Positions 15,689-21,658 of a stretch of DNA of 23,193 nucleotides are shown piece by piece. Numbering within the stretch: position 1 is the stretch's first letter; each line of letters begins with the position of its first letter. The position numbers were made by a program, and so were the translations under genes. This stretch comes from Candidatus Baldrarchaeum yapensis (GTDB lineage: Archaea; Asgardarchaeota; Baldrarchaeia; Baldrarchaeales; Baldrarchaeaceae), in assembly GCA_016840465.1 (NCBI GenBank), contig JAEOSH010000035.1, positions 1 through 23,193 of the forward strand, written 5' to 3'. The notes under the pieces are model-generated. The model did not search any database. It was not told the origin of the DNA and saw only the letters and a list, made by a program, of their open reading frames with translations.

Positions 15689-15994
15689 ATGGTGGTTCTC
15701 TTGCCCAGGGGTGGGCGAGAACCCGGCAATTCTTATCGTTCGGTAGTAATTGGAATAGTCATCGGGCTTTTATGGAACGTCCTCTTCATGATGTTGCTAT
15801 CCATCCATTTTCTGGCAGTTTTCCCGTTATCTTACACCATTGGAGCGTTGTTCGGAACGTTATATCACGTTAGGAAGCACTACATGGAGACCGACTATGA
15901 GCAATGCACTGACTGCTCGCTGAGGAAAATATGCTGGAAACTGCGTATGCACGAGATATTCCCTCCAAAGAGGGTCACAAAGCCGAGGAGTTGA
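15689..15994 (+). CDS. Small membrane protein with cysteine motif
   Basis: 101 aa. The N-terminus is basic. Two membrane helices (about 20-40, SVVIGIVIGLLWNVLFMMLL; about 43-60, FLAVFPLSYTIGALFG) are followed by a cytoplasmic or external tail with CTDCSLRKICWKLR, a CxxCx5C cluster that could bind a metal. The ATG at 15689 sits close behind AAGG, so an in-frame GTG three bases later is possible. No family is recognised. The next small frame begins 23 nt after the stop. Confidence 0.5.
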   Translation: MVVLLPRGGREPGNSYRSVVIGIVIGLLWNVLFMMLLSIHFLAVFPLSYTIGALFGTLYHVRKHYMETDYEQCTDCSLRKICWKLRMHEIFPPKRVTKPRS

Positions 15995-16017
15995 GAAGTT
16001 TTCTCAAAGGAATTAGG

Positions 16018-16184
16018 ATGAAAGTCGTACTCGGGTTCATGGCGGTGGTTGTAGCATCCTTTGTCATAGCTGAAGTCCTCGGAATTTTTAGTACTCTCTT
16101 GGTACAGTTCGCGGTTATGACGCTCATAGCTTCGGGGGAGTGGGGGTCCTCGTCAGCAGAACCTCTCACTTGTATGGAGAATAG
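16018..16184 (+). pseudogene. Small two-helix membrane protein, probably frameshifted
   Basis: The ATG at 16018 (AAGG upstream) starts MKVVLGFMAVVVASFVIAEV, one hydrophobic helix, and continues LGIFSTLLVQFAVMTLIAS. As sequenced, the frame then turns hydrophilic and runs to 16305. Adding one G to the G5 run at about 16135 instead gives a hydrophobic continuation, GGVGVLVSRTSHLYGE, and a stop at 16184 (55 aa). The second version is more typical of a membrane mini-protein. No family is recognised. Confidence 0.35.
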
Positions 16185-16376
16185 ATCGAGTAAGGGTCAG
16201 CATACAACTCACTCTTCATACCGCGAGCGCGGTCCGCCAGCCATCCTATCATCATTCGTTATGATTAATCCATCATCTGCTTTTAAATTGATAACAGTGG
16301 TGTGAACCGTTTTATCATGCGTGTAGTTTGTATCATCTGCTGGAATGAGCTGAAAGTACTGATGGAAGGCATAACG

Positions 16377-16564
16377 ATGGGAAATGAGAAAAAGGACATG
16401 ACGTTATTCGAGTTTGTTGGCATAGTTGGATGACGTGCATAGTTTTCATCTTAATTTCGCTTACGAGGCAAATACTGATACTCGTGTTTATGACTCCACT
16501 CTTAATGGCGCTCCCAATAATGATAGAGGAATTGCTGAAAAGAAGGAAACGCCTGCGCGAGTAA
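16377..16564 (+). pseudogene. Small membrane protein in two overlapping frames (likely one frameshifted gene)
   Basis: The ATG at 16377 has GGAAGG 8 nt upstream and gives MGNEKKDMTLFEFVGIVG, then TGA at 16431. A second frame starts in the same ATGA (16430) with MTCIVFILISLTRQILILVF and ends in ELLKRRKRLRE (16564). One extra G at 16428-16429 would fuse them into a 62-aa protein with two membrane helices and a basic tail. True translational coupling of two mini-ORFs is the alternative. Confidence 0.35.
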
Positions 16565-16672
16565 CGGCATAATTTAGTTATTAAGTTGTCGCCTATCTTG
16601 CTTCACGTTACGCATTTCAGAAAACTCATGACAATAGGAGTTTTAGACGATAATGTCGAAGACGTGCCGCCT

Positions 16673-17206
16673 TTACCTCTTTTCTTTCTTTTCGGCCTTT
16701 CTGCGGCGTAACCACGTGCTTGCCCTTACGAAGGTTGCGTAGATGTGGAGTTTGTAGGCCTCCGGTCTATCTCCATATTCCAATACGACTTTTCTTGCGA
16801 TTTCGAGGAAACGCTCAGCCTCTTCCATCGTGAAGTCCTCTACCTTCTTATCGAGGTACTCCTTGAGCAACTTTGCCTCTTCTTTTGTCAGAGGGTTCAT
16901 CATGACGAGTTTTATTATGCGCCTCGCCTCAGATTTTGCAAGATCTGCTTTATCCGGGCTAAGTATTCCCTCAGACGTCAGGAAGTCTATCAGGAACTCT
17001 TGATAGCTTAAAAACCGGTTGCTAGTCGTTCAATTTTACTTTTTATTCTTGATTCGGAGGGCGTAATTTTTAATTCCAAGGATTCGAATCTTCCCTCCAG
17101 TTCTCCGATTTTTTCCAAATTTATACGCTAACGTGAGCAGTACAACAAGTCCGCCCAAGCCACCCGCTGCCGCTAGAATGTTAAGGATCATTACTAAAGT
17201 CTCCAT
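16673..17206 (-). pseudogene. Membrane-anchored helical protein, hidden by two frameshifts
   Basis: The intact last part (16673-16903) is 76 aa (MMNPLTKEEAKLLKEYLDKK onward), but coding sequence clearly extends upstream without a usable start (SYQEFLIDFLTSEGILSPDK). Removing one base from the run at 17109-17116 and adding one to the A5 run at 17010-17014 joins it to an ATG at 17206. The result is about 177 aa: a membrane helix (ILAAAGGLGGLVVLLTLAY), a coiled-coil stretch (KIGELEGRFESLELKI, KSKIERLATGF) and a helical domain ending in a Lys/Arg-rich tail. The length change is net zero. The function is unknown. The gene model depends on both corrections; the 76-aa tail alone is the minimum claim. 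Confidence 0.5.
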
Positions 17207-17324
17207 ACATGTTGATACCCGTCATGCATACCCTTACTGAAGTATAAGTATTCACCAAAATTATGAAATCATCGCTCGTCATATCCTTTTATCCGTGAGC
17301 CTTTCAAGATGGATTTCGTGCTTT

Positions 17325-18560
17325 TCAGACGGCAAGTAGCAATGTGCTCAACAGTATTGAGGATGTCACCATAAGGTCCATGGAGGAGGCTATCACGGGG
17401 ATGACGAAGTTGTCGGGGTCGAGGCTCTTCTTGAACGTTATTATTGCTATGGGCAACGATACGGCGATTATTAGGCAGAAGGCGATTATTTGAGTCATCA
17501 TAGCTACGAAGACTATGATGGGTGCGCGAGTGAGGAATCTCGAGGGGGAGTAAGCGAGAGTTCCGATGATACCGTAGAATGCGAACATTCCGAGGCCGAT
17601 GAAGAAGACTGCCGATAGATACTCGAGGTTTTCTCTGCTTTTGAAAAACTCCGTTATTGAGGGTTCCGTGTACCCGAGGGCTAGTCTTGTCGTCGTTATG
17701 GAGGAGAAGATCGCGCCCTCGTCTCCCATTGCCGTCATCATGACCGGGTATATTATCAGGATTTCGGGGTACCTTTTCAGCACTCCCTCTAGGCTCATGA
17801 GAACGCTCCCGGTGACGTTGCTCAGGAGCGCGAGGATCACCATGAGGGGGAGAACTTCCTTCAGAGTATCGCGGAAAACATCACTTTTCCAATACTTGGA
17901 GAACTTCCACATGAAGAGCACGAGGAAGGTTACGAGGAAGAGGAGGCCCATCAGGAGGATCACGACTTCCCCGAGGGTGACCAGCGTGAATATCGTCGAC
18001 ACGTAAATCAGGGTGACAAGGATGTCGTTTATTGTTGACATGACGGGGTAAACCACAACATCGGGGTCGAGCGCCCTCCTGTAGGACTCTATTGCGACCG
18101 CAGTATTCAGCACTATGGAGATGAGGGATGCGGAGATCATCGAGATCAGGGAAACGGAAAGCGACACTAGTAGTAGAAGTGGGGGCGCTATGCTCATGGT
18201 CAGGATGCAGTAGGCTCCGTAGCATACGGATCCTATCAGAATTGCGTTGATGAGACTTAGAAGGAGGATGCTCGAAATCAGGCCGTAAAAGTATTCCGTG
18301 TTGTCGAATATTTGCGGAAGTATCAAACCCGTGTGCAGGCCAGTACTTAATCTTCCAGATAGGACTCCGCTCGTGTTTCCACGCATCGTCAGCACCGGAG
18401 GGTACATTACCAGGACCCATGCCACCATCGGCAGGAAGGGGACCATGAGGGAAGCGAACTTCCCAGCCAAAAGGTCACCCATGCTTACGGATAGTGCGAG
18501 CAGTATCTGGAGGTGGAAATGGTCACGCCCGTCCGCCAGTTCGTTTCTCTCGCTCTCCAT
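17325..18560 (-). CDS. MgtE/SLC41-type divalent cation transporter, membrane domains only
   Basis: 411-aa membrane protein made of two homologous SLC41/MgtE units and lacking the cytosolic N- and CBS domains of bacterial MgtE. Unit 1 has the pore motif YPPVLTMRGNTSGVLSGRLS (53-72) and ALDPDVVVYPVMSTINDI (163-180). Unit 2 has IYPVMMTAMGDEGAIFSSIT (270-289) and SLDPDNFVIPVIASSMDLMV near the C-terminus. The paired DPD...P...D motif confirms the duplication. It probably carries Mg2+ or another divalent ion across the cell membrane. The ATG at 18560 is preferred over a TTG at 18593. A TATA element lies about 25 nt upstream of the ATG, which implies a leaderless mRNA. Confidence 0.88.
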   Translation of the reverse strand: MESERNELADGRDHFHLQILLALSVSMGDLLAGKFASLMVPFLPMVAWVLVMYPPVLTMRGNTSGVLSGRLSTGLHTGLILPQIFDNTEYFYGLISSILLLSLINAILIGSVCYGAYCILTMSIAPPLLLLVSLSVSLISMISASLISIVLNTAVAIESYRRALDPDVVVYPVMSTINDILVTLIYVSTIFTLVTLGEVVILLMGLLFLVTFLVLFMWKFSKYWKSDVFRDTLKEVLPLMVILALLSNVTGSVLMSLEGVLKRYPEILIIYPVMMTAMGDEGAIFSSITTTRLALGYTEPSITEFFKSRENLEYLSAVFFIGLGMFAFYGIIGTLAYSPSRFLTRAPIIVFVAMMTQIIAFCLIIAVSLPIAIITFKKSLDPDNFVIPVIASSMDLMVTSSILLSTLLLAV

Positions 18561-18581
18561 CTCTGGGACCCCGCGGGTGCT

Positions 18582-18588
18582 AATAAAA
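18582..18588 (-). promoter_or_regulatory. TATA box of the cation transporter gene (leaderless)
   Basis: TTTTATT on the minus strand is centred 25 nt before the ATG at 18560. That is the archaeal TATA-to-start distance, so transcription should begin at or next to the ATG. Confidence 0.4.
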
Positions 18589-18834
18589 GGCAATCACAGG
18601 TCATAAAATGTTTTTGCATGTAGATATACGCCGTCAAATCGGAGAATTGGCCAAATTATCACAAATTTCCAATTTATATGATCAAAAGTCAGGTAGTAGA
18701 ATCCAAAGAGCAAAGAGAGCGTTTAGAATCTAGAATATTGCATCAAGTACCTATCATAATTTTGCATAGCGGCTGTTTTCCACGAGAAATTATGTAAAAT
18801 CACGAGGGATGTTATTCCTTTTCGAAAATGAGGA

Positions 18835-19179
18835 CTACCGTGCAGTCTCGTTCTTGATGATGAAGTTGCGCGTAGTGATGCCGAGGAATGGCTCCAGTCC
18901 CTGCACCTCCTCAACCTCGCATGTTATATAGCCATCTATGTTCTTGCATGCCCCGTCGAAGAGTGCACGCCAAAAGCTGGCTATTCTGAGTGGTACGGAT
19001 AGCGGAAACATGCACTCGAGAACGAGGTTCTCGTTGTCGATCTTCCACACGGCGTCCTCCAACTTCTTCCTAGCGGATGGCGGGAGAATTCGCATGAGCC
19101 GCGATACTATGTCGAGTAGGTATTTCTCCCGGGGCTCCCCGTTCACCCTGAACTTTATCCTTAGAACGCGCTGCAACAC
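18835..19179 (-). CDS. Hypothetical protein, weak Pcc1-like fold pattern
   Basis: 114 aa; no firm family. The predicted order is strand (RVLRIKFRV), helix (EKYLLDIVSRLMRILP), two strands (AVWKIDNENLVLECMFPLSV), then a long helix (LRIASFWRALFDGACKNIDG) and a final strand (ITCEVEEV). This resembles the strand-helix-strand-strand-helix plan of Pcc1, the small KEOPS tRNA-modification subunit, but no residue signature proves it. The GTG start at 19179 has GGTAGGT 3 nt upstream. Codon use matches the genome, so it is probably a real gene. Its upstream region to 19340 is shared with the divergent RHH regulator. Confidence 0.55.
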   Translation of the reverse strand: MLQRVLRIKFRVNGEPREKYLLDIVSRLMRILPPSARKKLEDAVWKIDNENLVLECMFPLSVPLRIASFWRALFDGACKNIDGYITCEVEEVQGLEPFLGITTRNFIIKNETAR

Positions 19180-19294
19180 GCTACCTACCTTCTACGCAGT
19201 TGTGCATTTTTCACACTTTATCATACTTTATCGATAAGTTATGCGATTTTAATATTTAAACGCTATTATACCCCAATATCACAAAATTTTAAAA

Positions 19295-19302
19295 TTTTTA
19301 AT
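19295..19302 (+). promoter_or_regulatory. TATA-like element of the RHH regulator gene
   Basis: TTTTTAAT lies 38-45 nt before the TTG at 19340, within a very AT-rich divergent region (19240-19310). Initiation about 25 nt downstream would leave the GTGAGG site (19327-19332) in a short leader. Confidence 0.35.
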
Positions 19303-19339
19303 CGAAAGTGTGAATAGAGAACCGTAGTGAGGTTTGTTT

Positions 19340-19678
19340 TTGACAAGGAGGAAAACCAAGACCGCTCTCCGCACGACCGTAAACCTAGATGAGAGATTGG
19401 TCGCATGGATAAGGGAGATGGTTGAGCGCAAGATATTTAGTGACTTCACTCACGCCTGCGAGTTTTGTATCTCCCAAATAAAGATGTTTCACGAGGCACT
19501 CGACGAACTGCAGCCGCTCCGGGGACTTGTAAGGATACTCGAACTCCTAAAGGACGCGCTAGACAGCGGAAACATAGACGCAGCAAAGGCAATACTGAAC
19601 CTGACGCTCTCGAAGGTAACTAATTTGAGGAGTAACGGAAGGAGTAGTACCGAGAGTAAAAGAAGTGGGCTTTCATAG
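19340..19678 (+). CDS. Ribbon-helix-helix (RHH) DNA-binding protein
   Basis: 112 aa. The N-terminal RHH domain reads ALRTTVNLDERLVAWIREMV (ribbon strand then helix 1) and SDFTHACEFCISQIKMF (helix 2), as in CopG/MetJ-type dimeric regulators. The remaining 55 residues form one or two helices (LRGLVRILELLKDALDSGN, AAKAILNLTLSKVTNL) and a polar tail, possibly for oligomerisation. The start is TTG 19340 rather than TTG 19334, because GTGAGG lies 7 nt upstream of the former and only 1 nt upstream of the latter. RHH proteins bind short palindromes, and two such sites follow this gene, before the ATPase gene. Regulation of that ATPase is inferred. Confidence 0.75.
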   Translation: MTRRKTKTALRTTVNLDERLVAWIREMVERKIFSDFTHACEFCISQIKMFHEALDELQPLRGLVRILELLKDALDSGNIDAAKAILNLTLSKVTNLRSNGRSSTESKRSGLS

Positions 19679-19728
19679 CAATATGTCTTCTTGCCAAGAT
19701 ACGTAGTGCCTCGCAATTTTGTCACATG

Positions 19729-19757
19729 TGGTACCAGTTACGCCTACCGTAACGGTA
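19729..19757. promoter_or_regulatory. Two palindromes between the RHH gene and the ATPase (candidate operator)
   Basis: TGGTACCA (19729-19736) is a perfect 8-bp palindrome. TACCGTAACGGTA (19745-19757) has perfect 6-bp arms around one base. Both are built from TACC/GGTA half-sites. They lie 39-67 nt upstream of the ATPase start, where a repressor or activator would act. Confidence 0.45.
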
Positions 19758-19795
19758 AAATTCTCCGCCATACAACTAGGTAAAAGGTGGGACTC

Positions 19796-21028
19796 TTGGG
19801 TCCCAGACTTATAATTCCCCGATCCGAGGCCGAGATCCTAAAAAGCGTTGACGGATGGATCCTGGTCTATGGGAGGAGAAAGACCGGAAAAACGTTCCTA
19901 ATTCGGAATTTCATTGAATTCGACTCGTACTACTTCGTCACGCGGTCGATCGAGGTGTTCTCGTATAATAAAGAGTTAGAGAAGATATCATATGAGGTCT
20001 TCATGGACAGGATGAGGAGGGAGATCCGCGAGGAAAAGACGATAGTCGTGGACGAGTTCCAGAGGCTCCCTCAAGAGTTCCTGGACTTTTTGCATTTTGC
20101 CAAAAGTTTCGCCAAGGCAAAACTAATACTCGTGGGCTCAAGCTTCAACTTCACGAACAGGATCCTGAGTTCGGGAAGCCCAATCCTAGGCATCGTGTAC
20201 CCGGTGAAACTGGGCCTCATAAAGCCCAGAGATGTCCTAGCCGCCCTCTCGAAGTACTACGAGCCGAATGAGGCACTGCTGCTATCGTCGATATTAAGGG
20301 ATCCCGTGATCGTCGAGGATCTGCAACCCGGTGAGAGCATCAACGAGTTCCTCAGAAGAGTAATCCCTAAGATAAGGGTCACCGTGAGATCGCTGATCGG
20401 GGAGATATTCGACGAGGAGGGTCGGGAACTTTCACAAAGATACGAGGCGATTCTGCGGGCGGTCGCCGCGGGGTGCAAAAGACCATCGGAGGTTGCAAGT
20501 CACATCTCAGGGATTTTAAGAACCCCTCTCAAATCCCAGGATGTCAAGAAGTACCTGAGGAACCTCGTGGAAATGGGAATATTGCGGAGGATAAAAATCC
20601 TCGGAAGAGACGCGCACTTTTACTTCATGGAGTCCCCCATTATCGACATGTATTACTACCTCGACCTGAAAACGGGGTTCTCCGAGGTCAACGTTCCAGT
20701 TGACGTTCTGGTTTCCCACATAGAGAGGAAACTCCCGCTGTACTATGAGATGTTTATCGTGGATCTGCTCGCCGACGCCTACGGGTGCGAGGTCGTAAAA
20801 AGCTTCCATCCGGAAGTGGACGGAATCCTCATAAGGGGGAAGGAGGCGGTCGCGGCGGTGGAGGTAAAGATGGGAACGGTAAGCAAAGCAGATGTGAAGA
20901 GGTTCATTGAGAAAACAAGGGACATCAGCGATAGGAGGATAGTTATTGCGAGAAATAAGATCTCAGAAAAGAACGTCGAATGCCTGACCCCTTCCGAGTT
21001 ATTAGAAATTGTAAGAGCGAAGAATTAA
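19796..21028 (+). CDS. Archaeal AAA ATPase with C-terminal PD-(D/E)XK (DUF234-type) domain
   Basis: 410-aa member of the archaeal STAND/ORC-like ATPase family (Pfam Arch_ATPase + DUF234), abundant in thermophilic archaea and of unknown function. Walker A is GRRKTGKT (26-33), Walker B is KTIVVDEFQ (Asp86, Glu87), and LILVGSSFNF is the sensor-1 strand. A winged-helix-like middle follows (YEAILRAVAAGCKRPSEVAS to LVEMGILRRIKIL). The C-terminal nuclease-like domain reads EVDGILIRG...AVEVK, with Asp342, Glu356 and Lys358 complete, so cleavage activity is possible. The TTG at 19796 has GGTGG 5 nt upstream; the GTG at 19787 overlaps that site. The preceding RHH gene and palindromes suggest regulated expression. 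The 3' end overlaps the restored frame of the convergent retropepsin-like gene. Confidence 0.88.
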   Translation: MGPRLIIPRSEAEILKSVDGWILVYGRRKTGKTFLIRNFIEFDSYYFVTRSIEVFSYNKELEKISYEVFMDRMRREIREEKTIVVDEFQRLPQEFLDFLHFAKSFAKAKLILVGSSFNFTNRILSSGSPILGIVYPVKLGLIKPRDVLAALSKYYEPNEALLLSSILRDPVIVEDLQPGESINEFLRRVIPKIRVTVRSLIGEIFDEEGRELSQRYEAILRAVAAGCKRPSEVASHISGILRTPLKSQDVKKYLRNLVEMGILRRIKILGRDAHFYFMESPIIDMYYYLDLKTGFSEVNVPVDVLVSHIERKLPLYYEMFIVDLLADAYGCEVVKSFHPEVDGILIRGKEAVAAVEVKMGTVSKADVKRFIEKTRDISDRRIVIARNKISEKNVECLTPSELLEIVRAKN

Positions 21029-21483
21029 GTAATTTATCAGAAGAACGCATTTATGCCCAGTACTGCGGCTCAACACTTCTTCTCCGTTTATCCTTGTCGT
21101 TGAACCGAACCTCCAAATCCCGGAGCCCACCGCCAGCAATACAAGCCCCAACTCCTCACTCAACTTGTCGTTAACGGAATCTCCCTCTCTATATGCGAGA
21201 TAACTGCGTCACACATCACCTCATCCGACTCGCGGTTCTCAGCAACTACACTGACAATAAGCTCATTTGGAATGACGTACAGGGTTACATCTCCGCCTGA
21301 GGTCCCGTACTCATCCCTCCTAACTTCAGGAGATGGAGGCCATAACCCAAGTCTCTCCGCCAACCTCAGCGGTATCAGCAACTGAGCAGTATCGGTCTTA
21401 AATCCGCTGTTAACAAGCGCCGCAGTTTCGACGGTTCTACCAGTTCTTTTGGACTTTATCCTTATTTTCACCCTTACCGCCAC
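21002..21483 (-). pseudogene. Retropepsin-like (clan AA) protein with Asn in place of catalytic Asp; one frameshift
   Basis: The readable frame from GTG 21483 gives MAVRVKIRIKSKRTGRTVET, then ALVNSGF, TAQLLIPLRLAERLGLWPPS, GGDVTLYVIPNEL, CDAVISHIEREIPL and a stop at about 21168. This is the retropepsin-like fold: the flap strand, the IP..lAe.LGl helix and the second-half strand are in order. The D[TS]G active site reads NSG. Adding one A at 21171-21174 extends the frame through NDKLSEELGLVLLAVGSGIW, the expected last helix and turn, to a stop at 21002 (about 160 aa). The start at 21483 has GGAGG 8 nt upstream; an ATG at 21555 would add a basic extension. It is probably non-catalytic; its role is unknown. 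Confidence 0.65.
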
Positions 21484-21658
21484 ACCTGTCCCCTCCAGCC
21501 TCCATATATGCCCTATCCGGCGCCTGCGCTTCCTATATATCCTGCCAGCGATCATATTCTCACCGCCTCATAAATATTCGCTTAATGCGCTATCGCGATT
21601 TACGCAGGGAACTCTGGTTATCATTCGTATTTGAAAGTTATATGCGTGCGTGTAAAAA

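Noticed and set aside
17109-17116. Programmed ribosomal frameshift at the T6 (A6 on the coding strand) run
   Set aside because: A second uncompensated shift downstream and many similar run-length defects in the window make sequencing error the simpler reading.
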